A DNA stretch of 64,000 nt. It comes from Proteles cristata cristata (lineage: Eukaryota > Chordata > Mammalia > Carnivora > Hyaenidae). Location: assembly GCA_017311185.1 (NCBI GenBank), contig JAESUZ010001066.1:558001-622000 (forward strand). Reading direction: 5' to 3'. This document shows, piece after piece, positions 11,407 to 22,962 of the stretch. A model generated the notes under the pieces. It did not search any database, had not been told where the DNA came from, and saw only the letters and a program-made list of their open reading frames with translations. Every line of letters begins with the position of its first letter. Position 1 is the first letter of the stretch. The position numbers were made by a program, and so were the translations under genes.

Positions 11407-11715
11407 TAAAACCACAATAAGATATCACCTCACACCTGTCAGGATGGCTAAAATTAATAATTCAGACAACAATAGATGTTGGCGAGGATGCAAAGAAAGG
11501 GGAAACCACTTGCAAACTGGAAATGCAAACTGGTGCAGCCACTCTGGAGAACAGTACGGAGGTTCCTGAAAAAATTAAAAATAGAAACTATCCTATGATC
11601 CAGCAATTGCATGATTAGGTATTTACCCAAAGTACATAAAAATACAGATTCAAAGGGGTACATGCACCCCAATGTTTATAGAAGCATTATCAGCGATAGC
11701 CAAACTATATAGGAT
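11407..11715 (+). mobile_element. Carnivore L1, inverted 5' segment (twin priming)
   Basis: Plus-strand ORF2 sequence starts at AAAACCACAATAAGATATCACC and passes GTTGGCGAGGATGC, ACTGGTGCAGCCACTCTGGA and ATCCAGCAATTGC. It ends at GATAGCCAAACTATA, the same part of ORF2 where the inverse segment on its left begins. A short overlap at the switch point with reversed orientation is the classic 5'-inversion of one L1 insertion. The coding frame is broken. Confidence 0.87.
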
Positions 11716-12164
11716 GACGTTAAATATACTTATGAGGCGATCTATGTGCAGTGCTATTTAGCTTATTGTGATTTTTTTCTTAACCTGTAGTTTTGTCACG
11801 TAATTTGGCAGAAATCATTTTTCCATCTATCATTCCAACAAGATTAACTTAGTTTCCATAGAGATAACAACTGTTTTTGCTCTTGTGTTTCATACATTTA
11901 CATACTGTTTTTTAAATATAAAAAGCCAGTAACAATTCCAATAGTCACAGTCAGGTTTGGGAATTAACCAACTTGATTTATGTTAAGCATAAACCTCAAC
12001 TGACAGGATCAGGCCTTCTTAGGTGTCATCTGCTGTTGACAGCATTTAGAATGCCATGGGCACCAGTCTATATGCGTAACAGAAGGACTGGATAGCATGG
12101 TGAATTAATCTGGCAAATCAGTTAATTGAAAGTCATTAAGAGACACTTTACTATAAAATATAAT
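11716..12164. other. Non-coding interval, no gene seen
   Basis: AT-rich DNA without a recognised element. I found no clear TSD here matching the left side of the inverted L1. Confidence 0.5.
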
Positions 12165-12395
12165 ATAATAATAGTAATAGTAACTGATATTTATTGAACA
12201 CTTATTATGTGCCAGACATAAACACTTTATGCATGATATGCCCCATTTGACTCACAAACCTCCTTTGAGACATGATTTATAATTAGCTTTCTTTTACGCA
12301 TGAGGAAATTGAAGCTTCCAGAGGTTAAGTCACTTAAGGTCACACAACTTTAAGTTTGGAGATAAAATTCAAACCCAAGTCAGTCTGCTGGAAGA
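12165..12395 (-). mobile_element. MIR SINE fossil, well preserved
   Basis: Reverse-complement MIR reads clearly: GATATTTATTGAACACTTAT, TATGTGCCAGACATAAACAC, ACGCATGAGGAAATTGAAGC, CCAGAGGTTAAGTCACTTAA, GGTCACACAAC. Near full length. Confidence 0.9.
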
Positions 12396-13604
12396 ATCTC
12401 AGACCAGCTTTAAGTTCGAAAGCCTAACCTTGATGAGAGGGTTCACGCTGTCCCTTGCTGGAGACCTCACTTGGCCTGACATTGATCTATGGGACTGGGT
12501 CAAGGGCAGACACTCTGCAAAGCAAGCAATCACCATAACAAATAACTTGCATGTGTATCCTAGATTAGAAGACAACTCTATAAACCTTTTTAGAATATGA
12601 CAAAGCATAATGTAATTAATATATCTAATGTCTTAAACCAATGCATAGATTGGGTGTTTTGAAGCAAACTTTGCTGAGAATATTACTTCAGCTAGAGCCC
12701 AGGCTCCGAGGAGATAAATAAATTCTTATTCTCATTTCTGAATACTCTATCATGGGATCTTGAAGCCAGGTATTTATCATGCTGTCTCCTTTTGTGGCCC
12801 TTTTCCTTGGTGTGATGAATGTGGCTTCCTGGAAAGGTTGCTTTACGCTAGCCTTGAGGCAGAGACCTTTTAGCTCAAAGAAAAATAAATCGGCTTCAGA
12901 AAAAAAAAAAAAGAATCACTGTCAACCTTTTAATCCTTCATTTTCCATCTTCTTTTTCCTGACTCTGGTACCATGCATAGTTCAGTCTTCAGGGATCCAT
13001 TGCTCATTTCTAAAAGAGCATCAAGTGACCCAGATGTGTACTTTGAGCGCCTTTTATATGCTTTGTCACACCCATATTTGTATGTGATAATTAATCACCC
13101 AAGGATCAGTCACCTAAAATACTGCCCCAGGCTATCTTTGACCCCACCGCAATCTTCCTCCCGCAGGAAAGAGGGTGGGTAACTTTGCCTAAGTGTCATT
13201 TGGTAATAAAATATTTTTCCAAGAAGGTTTCTAGTGAGTTCTGAAGCTCTCACAGCAATTTACACCTATTTTCCTGTCTTTGCATGTGAATAATGGAATT
13301 TACTTGCTTTGAAGTGTAATTACGTCCAAAGAAGTCATTCCATTTATTTGGTGGTTCTAGATTTTCTAAGACTTTGCTTTTGAACCTGCCACATTTGAAC
13401 TATTTTTTTCCCCTGATGATTATTTTGACCTGAATGTTAAAAAAAAATTAAGCTGCAAAGCTTCCTTTTGCCATGGTAAGAGCAATTAAAATTACTCTGT
13501 GAAGTTTTCAGTTCATAAAAACCTGCTCGAGGGAAGTAAGCAACTTTGTTAGAGCCTGAAACTCAGTGGGACGTAGATTGGCTGTGCTGTGTCACTGTGT
13601 AATT
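12396..13604. other. Non-coding interval, no gene seen
   Basis: Mostly unique sequence with an A-run at about 12900-12912. Open frames near 12780-13180 cross this A-run and resemble no protein family that I recognise. Confidence 0.5.
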
Positions 13605-13616
13605 AAAGATGTTTGG

Positions 13617-13828
13617 GGGCGCCTGGGTGGATTAGTCGGTTAAGCGTCCGACTTTCGCTTAGGTCATGATCTCACGGTTCGTGGGTTCGAGCCCCGCGTC
13701 GGGCTCTGTGCTGACTGCCAGCTTAGAGCCTGGAGCCTGTTTCAGTCTGTGACTCCCTCTCTCTCTGACCCTCCCCTGCTCACGCTGTCTCTCTCTCTCC
13801 TAGAAATAAATAAAAATATAAAAAAAAA
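13617..13828 (+). mobile_element. Young CAN-SINE, perfect 12-bp TSD
   Basis: Plus-strand full-length copy. It starts GGGCGCCTGGGTGGATTAGT, with an A-box-like start and an intact B-box GGTTCGAGCCCC, followed by TGACTGCCAGCTTAGAGCC, the CT-rich region and the tail CCTAGAAATAAATAAAAAT. TSD AAAGATGTTTGG is perfect at 13605-13616 and 13829-13840. The same TGACTGCCAGC / CCTAGAAATAAA diagnostics recur in the copies at 52047 and 58500, so they form one young subfamily. Confidence 0.97.
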
Positions 13829-14198
13829 AAAGATGTTTGGTGGCCAGAAGATAAGTAGCTGCCATGAGTAGGTCCAAAGAGGACAGGAATATGGAAATGT
13901 CTCTTATTTGAGGCCTCTTATTTGAGGGTGTCTATGAAACAATATTAAATGTGAGTTTCATTTAATTACAAAAAAGTGAGCTTTATGATGAAATCAGCTT
14001 CTTGGTGAGAAGAGAGTCTCTCTTTGGTTTTTGCTAGAAGGCTTTTAGGATGGAAAATCAAATTGAATATCAAGCGTGGATGGGAACCTTGGACGTACTT
14101 TGATAGATGGACGAACTCAAATAATTTTCAGAGGGTGCTGGAATGTGGATAATGGCTCCACATGTGCCTTCTGAAATAAATACAGTTACTCTAGCAGA

Positions 14199-14640
14199 GG
14201 AGTGGTTTTTAAATTGTGGTCCCCAGATCAGCAGCAGCAGAAGTAGCAGCAGCATCTTCATCTAAGAGAGGCAAATTCTTGTTTTTTGTGTTTTTTTTAG
14301 TTTTTTATTTATTTTTGAGACAGAGACAGAGCATGAGTGGGGGAGGGGCAGAGAGAGAGGGAGACTCAGAATCTGAAACATGCTCCAGGCTCTGAGCTGC
14401 CACCACAGAACATGACGCAGGGCTCAAACCCAAGAACTGTGACATCATGACCTGAGCCGAAGTCGGCCGCCCAACCGACTGAGCCACCCAGGTGCCCCAA
14501 GAGAAGCAAATTCTTAATCTTTTTAAATCAAAAACTCTGGCGGGGTGTGTGTGTGTGTGGGGGGGAAGGTTCAGCATTATGGGTTTATACAATCCCTCCA
14601 GGTGATTCTGTATACTGAGTTTAAGAACCACTACTATACA
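14199..14640 (-). mobile_element. MER5A hAT fossil, split by a SINE
   Basis: Two halves of one minus-strand MER5A: GTGGTTTTTAAATTGTGGTC, CCCCAGATCAGCAGCAGCAG and GGCAAATTCTT on the left; AAATCAAAAACTCTGGCGGG, CCCTCCAGGTGATTCTG and AAGAACCACT on the right. The SINE at 14281-14498 sits between them with its TSD in MER5A sequence. The CAG-rich patch at 14228-14256 belongs to MER5A and is not a coding repeat. Confidence 0.85.
14281..14498 (-). mobile_element. CAN-SINE nested in MER5A, 17-bp TSD
   Basis: Full-length minus-strand copy flanked by AAGAGAGGCAAATTCTT (14264-14280) and AAGAGAAGCAAATTCTT (14499-14515), one mismatch in 17. The TSD duplicates MER5A sequence, so this insertion is younger than MER5A. 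Confidence 0.97.
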
Positions 14641-14856
14641 GCGGTGTCTGGGAGTCTCAGTCGGTTAAGCGTCTGGCCCTTGATTTTGGCTCAGGTCATG
14701 ATCTCATGGTTTGTGAGTTTGAGCCCCACATTGGGCTCTGCACTGGCAGGGTGAAGCCTGCTTGGGATTCTCTCTGTCTCTCTCTCTCTCTGTGTGCCTC
14801 TTCCCAACTTGTGCTCTCTCTCTCTCAAAATAAATAAAAGAAAAAATTTTGATAAA
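14641..14856 (+). mobile_element. Older CAN-SINE at the end of MER5A
   Basis: Plus-strand copy with a diverged head (TCTGGGAGTCTCAGTCGG), the older GCCTGCTTGGGATTCTCTC body and an A-rich tail. Flanks AAGAACCACTACTATACA (14623-14640) and AAGAATCACTGCTGTACA (14857-14874) form an 18-bp TSD with three mismatches, taken from the MER5A terminus. Confidence 0.95.
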
Positions 14857-14874
14857 AAGAATCACTGCTGTACA

Positions 14875-16050
14875 CAATTATTTTAGTTGAAAGGAAATTT
14901 TGGCATCATCCCTCCAAACTCATCACTATATGAAGATTTGAGGCTCAGAGAAGTTACATGATTCAACTTAGGTCTTAGTTTGATCCAGGCTGCAAGGAAC
15001 AAAGGCAAACAATAACCCTCTACTTAATAGGTTTTAAAGAGAGTCGTAGGGTATCACAAATACAGCGTCTTAACTCTATTGGTATGTGGACTTAGGTGTC
15101 TGTCTCTCTTTCATGGTTTCTATTATTTCTAAAACTTCTCTCTACCTCATGGCTTCTGTTTACTTACACCTTTTATTGCCTCTTTGGTTTTGCTTCATAC
15201 CTTTTCTCTCCATTAGCAGTTTATTTTGGTTTTGTTTCTCAGTTTCTACACCAATCCACAGCTTGGATCCCACTCTGTGTCTTATTATATAAAGTCTCCA
15301 AGAGGGAAGATCTGGTGTAAAACATGGAGTTCTCCTGTTAGGCAGAACTCTAATGCCAGACCAGCTCATTCACTCGTTTGCTCAACAGCTTTGTGTCTCT
15401 TATTATTATTAGGGCTTTGTGTCTCTTATTATTCTAGGCTTTATAGTGAAGAAGATAAACAAAACATTTAGGTATCCATGGCTCTTAGATCTTAGCTGGG
15501 AGGATGGAAAGAATATAGACAAGGAATAAATATGTACAGGTTCCACAATCTCTTATTTGTGGTTCTGAAATTCAAAAAGCTCTTTGAACTGAAAGATCCT
15601 TTCTAACGCAGTTGACAGTTAGACCTGACCAGACTTGAACTTAACTGGCAGCAAGTCCTGGCCTGGAGAAAGGTGAAGCTATTTGTAGTCTTTGTTGATC
15701 TCTCTTCGCATGAATCCCCATGCGCTGCAATGAGGAAATATTAATGTTTGATTATGGGAAGCTGTCACAGACTCTAATGGGAGTATGCCTTATGGTCATT
15801 ATAAAAAAAAATTTTTTTTTAAGTTGAATTCCGAAACACAAGAAGTCTTAAGGATTTTGGATAAGGGTTGCAGACTTGTAATTGGGGTTGCTAAGTGATA
15901 TAAGAAAAAACTGATCAAGGTAAGAGGAGAGAGAACATGGAAAGTGCTATATGCATCCTAAACACTAATGATTGCTATGATTCTTCTTGGCATGCATCCG
16001 ACTCTGCGAGCAGCTTCTAACATGTAAGGAGGAGGAAATATAAGCACCAG
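14875..16050. other. Non-coding interval with a small duplication
   Basis: Unique DNA. GCTTTGTGTCTCTTATTATT occurs at 15388 and again at 15414, a 26-bp-period duplication. GAGGCTCAGAGAAGTTAC near 14940 may be a small MIR scrap. No gene found. Confidence 0.5.
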
Positions 16051-16056
16051 TAGAAG

Positions 16057-16130
16057 ATAGAGAGACGACTGCAAATGTATCATTCAGAAACAATAGAGAG
16101 ACGACTGCAAATGTATCATTCAGAAACAAT
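16057..16130. repeat. Perfect 36-bp tandem duplication
   Basis: The 36-base unit beginning ATAGAGAGACGACTGCAAAT and ending TTCAGAAACA is present twice back to back (16057-16092 and 16093-16128) without a mismatch. Perfect identity suggests a recent event in otherwise unique DNA. Confidence 0.95.
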
Positions 16131-19100
16131 CATTTAACAGCTTCTAATCAATTCTCACCAAGTAATTTTTTAAATACATTACATTGTTAAATATTAAATA
16201 AATTATAAAATCTTAATAAAATTATGGCCCGATGTAAGAGGACATTAATGCTCTTAAAACATGTGGAGTCCAGGGACATGGATTTCAGTTATGCCTTTCT
16301 ATAATAAGGACATAAATATACATTTAGATAAATAATAACTAGATGGATTAATTAGTGACATGGCAAAAAGAGCGCGAGAAGCAAGAAAATCTGAATTATT
16401 TCCTCTGTGAGTGTTGATGGTCCAACCTAAACAAATTTATGGCCTTTTTCTACACGTAGGCATGGCGTACAGAAATTTTCTATGCTGTGTTAGTGATAGC
16501 ATCAGTCTTGCCAACTGCAAATTCTGTGGCCCTGTTTATATTTAAATTTTTTCTCATGCCGTTCTGCATATAATATAGTCTTCACCTGCTAGGGAATATT
16601 ATTGGTAGGCTGTTATCAACATGTTTAAAAGATATAAGTGGTGTCTGACTCTATGGTCTGACTCTATTGCCTTAATATTTTGTCTTAAGGGTATAATTGT
16701 AATAATATTTAGGGTGCATTGAGCTGTGTCATAAACCCAGGATAAACATAATGAATATTAAAGACTGGATATGCATCTTGACATATGCAGGATTTACATT
16801 TTTAAGTGATTTCTGGCTCTTTGATCTCCAAAATTTTTAAAGAAAATGTTATGTTTGGCAAAGAATCATACGTTAAGATCTACAAAATCAGTGTTGGGTG
16901 AAAAGTTAAGAATAATTTCATTGTCCCTTTTGGCACATGATTATATCATCTCTGTTTGCATGCTTGCAAAAATACTCAGCCACCTCTATATCTTTTTACC
17001 ACTTCATTTTTGCTCTATGTGGAGTGAAATATTATATTAGTGTTGACTGTATTTTCTGAAATTATAGAGACTAGACTCTTCTTCCAATCTTTGATATATA
17101 CTACCATAGTCTACCCTCATCTTTTCTTTCTGAAGTTCTGACAACAATTAGTTTTGGCAAATTTCTTCATAGTTCCTGGTTTTTAAACCAAACAATTTCT
17201 AGCAGATGCTGTCTTATTTTGTATTGGCCGCTTGAAAATGTAACACCCAGAAACAGTCAAGGTAATCTAGCAGTGTTCTGACCAACATAGACCATAATGA
17301 CAATAAAGTTTCCTAAATCTGGAATCATACTGTTATTTTGCAATCTTATCATATATTTTCTATGTATTTATTGTTTTTGTTTTTGTTTTTTACTCAGAAC
17401 TGTTATGTTTGGTACATTTCTGGTGTCTCTGGTATTTTGCTTGGGCTCCAGATTTAGATTTCTTAGATTTCTATAGATTGTCCTTTGTTCATGGTTGGTT
17501 GTATCCGTGATATGCAAAAACAGCCTATTTACTAGTAAACTGATAGGTTTCTGTGAAGGCTGTATAAGGGAATGGTTCAAGATACCTAGAAAAACTCCAA
17601 TTACATTAATTGGGATTTTAAAAGCAGAGTTTTTGTTTCGTTTTACACTTTGAGGTATAATTCAATTGTTAAACCTGCAGTTAACAATATTCTCATTACT
17701 TTGTGCCTTACATTTACTGATTTCAGAAAATGTCAGTGGGGATTCATGTTCAAATGTGGAGCCCAGAAGTAACAAGTAATAGCTTCAAGTAGTATTGTTG
17801 AATATAAAGTTTTTGGAGTGGGAAAAATGCACACCTTATCTTGGTATTTGTTTTCTAGAAATGACCACAAGGATGTTAAAGTTTCTTTCTTTCTTTTCTT
17901 TTTTTTTTTTTTTTAAACTTATGTGGGTAGAAGAATGAGTTACAGTGTTGATTACAGATCTTCACTGCAGACCTTCAGCTTATGAGGTTAGGGCAATGAT
18001 TTATAATGTTGACTATAGGTCAGATTGTCTTTGAGAAAGCTGTGCTTTCAACACCACAGGATTAAAAGGGAAAACCGAAAGGAAAATCACTATATTAAAA
18101 ACAACCCTCCTCCCCTCTCTTACTCTCAACCCCCACTCTCCCCAATATCCTGGTTTATAAACCAGTGTCAAATTGATGCTGGTGACTGATTGTCTTTGCC
18201 TCCATGTGTCGACTTCCTTACTGTTTTACTTTTCCCAACTTCCCTGTCTGTGCTCATTACTTTCACTCACTCTTGTTCTATCAGGATTATTAAACTGGTT
18301 GAGTCCTGCTTTGTGGCCTCTTTGAAAGGAAACTCATGGCTATAGCCAAAGACAATGGAGGAAATTCCGCTTTCCTGGTTTTAGCATCATATTGCTAAGG
18401 GAGTTACACTGTGTCATGAAAAATTGGTTGGTTACCAGATTTCCAAGACCTCACTCATGGATGTAACCCTTATAAAATATAAACAAAGGCAAGAATCCAA
18501 GAAAGTCATACTAAGCTTCCCAAAGGGAATTATATTTTCAAGATAGTAAACTTTTAAGCATATTATATATGATCCTTTTAAATGTTATAGCTGCTTTCCT
18601 GATTATAGGGAGTGAAGTGGCCAATAACACAAGCAAAAGTATGGAAAATAATAGTTTTGAAAAGCTGTCATTTACATATCCATGCTGGATGCGGAAATAA
18701 TGCATATTGCACATTTTTTTTCATAAATTAGCTAAGCCCTTACTTTAGATTTTAAGTGGTCTTACATTTTATCTTTTATTCCAACTTCTTTCCTCGTTCT
18801 AGAATTTTCACACTGACAAACACTTTCTTAATGGCACCTCTATCTAATATGGATAACTTAGAAATGAGAAATTCTGATTCATCTGTTATCTTAATAAAAC
18901 CAGGTTATTAACATAAATGTGTGATAATATTTTCCATAAAGATTATTCTCTTGGGGAAAAAACATGTTGACAATGATAAACTGCCCAGACGTTACTCTTA
19001 TAGTAGGTAACATAATCAGAACATCCCTGGGGAGTCAATCCATTAAGAAATGTAAAATATTTCATTGGAGGAGTGTAATTATTGACAGGTTATTAGTCTT

Positions 19101-19912
19101 CAAATGTGCCCCCCTGCACATATAGACTAAAGTTCCACTGTACTTGCCTAACAAACTTGTAAACTAGAAAAGCAAAAGTTGAATGGTTTATCAACGTCAA
19201 CAACACTCTAGTTAGAGGAAACCTGAGTCACATAAGCAATCCTTGAGTATATATGTTTTTCATTATAATAATTGGCTTTTTAAAAGGCATATTCATAGTA
19301 AATATGTATGTCTTCTGAATGTAGAATTGTCTTCTGAAAAGGGATAACCAAATAGTGAAGTGTAAGCCAGGGACCATTTTGAGGCATAGACTCCAGTTGA
19401 TAGAGGACATTATAGGAAAGGCCAATCACCAGAAAACCAAAGTGACATTTGGGATCATCACTGACTGTCCTTCCAACCAGGTTTTAGTTTCTTTCATTCA
19501 CTGGATAACACTGAGTGTTTTTGATTTAGAGCGTGGAGAGAAAATCTGTGGCAACTCAAACATGGAATACATTTCAGCTAATCTTTGCTCTCTTTATGAA
19601 CAACTAACTGATTAAAAACAGTGAACAGGATTATAATGGAAATGTGTGTTGTAGAATCAGACTAAAAATCTCATAGCTATCGAAGTGAACTTCTCCAGAT
19701 TGTCATTGTGCTACTTTAAAGTCTTCCCCGGCTTTTTCATTCATTGGAACTCTACACTTTCTTAGTTCTAAAAGCAATGCAACCCATTCTTAAAAATACA
19801 AACAAAACAAAAGAAAATTCTGTAATTTTGATATTTGCTTATGCCAGTTTAAGTCACTAATTTTAATTATTTCTAGTATTTTAAATCTCTATTTATTTAT
19901 TCTTTTTTTAAA
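16131..19912. other. Long repeat-poor non-coding stretch
   Basis: About 3.8 kb with no recognised SINE or LINE apart from low-complexity sequence (a CTTT/T-rich run at 17882-17914). Open frames (for example at 16846 and 19355, under 90 codons) show no domain. It may hold old regulatory sequence, but nothing is provable from the sequence alone. Confidence 0.5.
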
Positions 19913-19924
19913 TTAAAAAATTTT

Positions 19925-20123
19925 GGGGGTACCTGGGTGGCTCAGTCGGTTAAGTGTCCAACTTTAGCTCAGGTCATGATCTCATGGTTTGTGACGTTGA
20001 GCCCCACATTAGGTTCTGTGCTGATGGCTTAGAGCCTGGAAACTGCTTTGGATTCTGTGTCTCCCTCTCTCTCTGCCCTCCCCTGATCACATTCTATCTC
20101 TCTCTCTCAAAAATAAACAAATG
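19925..20123 (+). mobile_element. CAN-SINE inserted in an L1 poly-A/3' end
   Basis: Plus-strand SINE starting GGGGGTACCTGGGTGGCTCAG and ending in an AAAATAAACAAATG tail. It lies between an AT-rich tract on the left and L1 3'UTR on the right. An approximate TSD TTAAAAAATTTT / TTAAAAATTTTTT flanks it (19913 and 20124). Confidence 0.92.
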
Positions 20124-20136
20124 TTAAAAATTTTTT

Positions 20137-20372
20137 AAATTTTATTTTAATTCCTGTATAGTTAACACATAGTGTCACATGAGTTTCAGGTGTACAATCT
20201 AGTGATTCAATAGCTCTATACATTACTCAGTGCTCATCATGGTACATGTACTCTTAATCTCCTTCACCTATTTCACCCATCCCTCCACCCATCTCCTCTC
20301 TGGTAACCAGAAGTTTGTTCTCTATAGTTAAGGGTCTGTATTTCGGTTTGTCTCTGGATCTCTGTCTAGATT
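20137..20372 (-). mobile_element. Carnivore L1 3'UTR fragment
   Basis: The minus-strand L1 tail reads TAGTTAACACATAGTGTCAC, GAGTTTCAGGTGTACAA, AGTGCTCATCATGG and GGTAACCAGAAGTTTGTTC. It is a short 5'-truncated insertion without coding sequence. Its poly-A side has been invaded by the SINE to the left. Confidence 0.78.
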
Positions 20373-21802
20373 GGCTGTGCTCCTTCCCATCACTGCCTTA
20401 GACCTCAGTTCTGGGTGACACAGATGCCAAAGCTTGGTGTAAGCAAATGGTGGAGATGGAGGTGAGTACCTGGTAGTGGGTAATGGAAGGGCTGAAATGG
20501 GCCAATCAGAAGTTAATAGGCTCTCAGGTCACAGTGAAGTTAGGAAAGTGAATTTTCTAACTTTTGTTTCCACAAACTTCTCCTCTCTGTAGTTGTTTCC
20601 CCACCCTGGGAGAGTGCCAATTATGAAACCAAGTCCAAATAGGAACCAGATAATATACTCCAGTCCAATCCACCCATGGAAAATCTCAGAAGCCTAGGAC
20701 GGGAGCTGTCCAGGATTAAGGTGAAGTGTAGTCAGAGTATCAGAAGCAGAGCTGGATCCTTCAAGCATTTTTTCTGGAAACTGAGGGGGAAAAGAAAACA
20801 GAACAAAACCTAATCTCAAAGACTTGCAACTTGGATAACAATGTGGGAACCGTGGGTCATTTGGATGGAAAGGGGAAGAATGTGGTTTCCCTGGGTAGTT
20901 GGAAGAACATACAATAGCTTTAAAACTTTATCAAAAACTCCTGATTGTGGTCCATGGATAGTATCTCTCCCTCCATGTCTCCCTCCATCTCAAAGGTCTA
21001 CCAGAGTATTACTCTGTGCACTGATTTCTGGACTTTGTCCTTGAGATGGCTGTCAAGATGCTGATTTTTATTAAAAGATTACAGTAATAAATATTTTCAT
21101 TTTTCCCTTAAATATATGAATATTTTTAAGGTAGCAAGAGGCCACTACGAGAATGATTTTAGACTCATTCCAAGTTGGGTTACACCCACAAAGAATTATG
21201 GTCCTTGAGTAGCACTGGACTGAGTGCTGTGAGCTGCGTGCAGGTTGTTCAATTGCAAGTCAATGCTGAGTAAATTCATTGTCAAAATGGAATTAATTCA
21301 AAGGATGAGTGTGGTAGAAATTCAGAAAACAGAAAGAACTACACAGACTTGAGAGATCAAGAGACCTGTGTGGAAGAAGTGTCACTAGCCAGACTAGGCT
21401 ATTCAGAGAGAAGAACAGGGCCATTTATATGTTCCCTGATGGCAGAAAAGTTATGTTAAGGAAGATGGCGAGGAGCTGGCTAAAATGGGCATAAAAATTA
21501 TATAGGGTTTCAAAGTCAGTTCAAGGGGTATGTACTTTATACTGAGGGTGAACTATCGACTTACAGATTAATTTTTAAAGAGTGGCATCTTGATGAAAGG
21601 AGGGTTTTAGGAAGCTTATTTGTTTAGCAGAAATGCAGTTTGGCTTGGAGACGGACAAAGCTGGAACTATGGAAGGCAAGGATTGTTCTAGATGGGCTGA
21701 CAAAGGCCCAGAGAAGGTAGGAAGGGTACATGGATTAAGTGAGACAGCATTTTCTTTGCATTATAGCAGTGAGGGAAAGTTCCAGACAAGGCCAGTGTCA
21801 AC
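20373..21802. other. Non-coding interval, no gene seen
   Basis: Unique DNA of somewhat higher GC than its surroundings. Short open frames only, with no recognised family. Confidence 0.5.
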
Positions 21803-21815
21803 AATGATCATGGCT

Positions 21816-21953
21816 GGGGCGCCTGGATGGCTCAGTTGGTTAAGCACCCCACTCTTGATATCCGCTTAGGTCTTCATCTCAGTGTTTGAGTTCAAGCACT
21901 GAGTCAGGCTCTGCACTGGGTGTGGAGCTTTCTTTAAAAAAAAAAAAAAAAAG
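21816..21953 (+). mobile_element. Short CAN-SINE lacking the CT-rich region
   Basis: Plus-strand head GGGGCGCCTGGATGGCTCAG and middle are present. After GGTGTGGAGC the element runs straight into TTTCTTTAAAAA and a poly-A run, without the usual CT-rich tract. TSD AATGATCATGGCT (21803-21815) / AATGGTCATGGCT (21954-21966), one mismatch. Confidence 0.95.
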
Positions 21954-21966
21954 AATGGTCATGGCT

Positions 21967-22614
21967 CTGGGAAGTGACAATCGCAGTGCTCCAACCTGAG
22001 GAAAGAAACCCAGCTTTATGCTTTTGGAGAAAGAGATTTAGTGTCTTGATTTTGTGCGGTGAATCTGCATGACACAACTCGTTTCAGTGCTAAGGCTGGG
22101 GGCTCCAAATGGCTCCACTAATAGGCATTCTGGAAAGGTTTTCCTAAGAAATTAGCTTCACGGAACATCGCTGCCCATCTGTTGGTTCTAATCTTTCTGA
22201 CACGAGTTTACTTGCCAGGAGTATGCATGTCAATTTCATTTTCATCACTTTGGATGAAAATGCTTAGAGCAGGAAAACCAATTTGGTGCCTGGCGCTTTC
22301 TAGGTGCGTGGATTTCAGGGCCTCAGATGATTTCAGGGCCACACCTTAATTCCTTCCCGCTCCCAAAGCTCCTTGTCCTTGAAGTTCTTTGAAAGCAAGC
22401 GTTAAAACCCTAGGACATAGTCCACGTAATCAACCAGCCTCATACCAATCTACTCCCCTTCATCCTAAACTAAAGGCATGATTCATTCTCCAACGTTTAT
22501 TGATAGCCTGTTATGTATCAGATTAACCCCAATGGGAATCATAGTGTAATGAAGAAGTCAGATCACTAGACTTAGCAATTAAAGAAAGCCTCAAACATAC
22601 TGTGATAGGTGCAG
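21967..22614. other. Non-coding interval, no gene seen
   Basis: Unique sequence with slightly raised GC. No exon-like structure or repeat that I can support. Confidence 0.5.
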
Positions 22615-22855
22615 TAGAGGATACGGCTCTGGAGCCAGACCATTTGAAATCTAGCTCTGCTACTTGCCGGCTGTGTGACATTGGGCAAGTCACTTAACAT
22701 CTCTTTTGTCTCAGTTCTCCCATCTATAAGTGAAAATAATAGTAGCACCTAACCTAGAAGATTATTTTGAAGGTTAATTAAGGTAATATAAGACAAGTAT
22801 TGAAAACAATCCCTGAGATAAAGGAAGTAAGTGCTCAGTAAATATCAGCCAGTAT
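22615..22855 (+). mobile_element. MIR SINE fossil, near full length
   Basis: Very clear MIR: GGCTCTGGAGCCAGACC, AGCTCTGCTACTTGCCGGCT, GTGTGACATTGGGCAAGTCA, CTTAACATCTCTTTTGTC, CCCATCTATAAGTGAAAATAA and AAGTGCTCAGTAAATATCAG. Confidence 0.94.
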
Positions 22856-22962
22856 ATTCCAGCCAGGGGGAAGGGCCGACATGATGAAGCATAGCATAGG
22901 GATAGCTAATTGTTGTTAGTACACGCTATTACAGATGACAGATTGATAGCCACAGTCCACTC

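Noticed and set aside
12779..13182. Overlapping frames that might be exons
   Set aside because: The longer one reads through an A-run of about 13, giving poly-lysine, and no family resemblance is visible.
13617..13828. tRNA gene suggested by A- and B-box motifs
   Set aside because: The motifs are the tRNA-derived head of a SINE. No full cloverleaf is present and the body and tail are SINE.
14228..14256. CAG-rich patch as a possible polyglutamine repeat
   Set aside because: It is the GCAGCAGCAG segment of a minus-strand MER5A, with no coding context.
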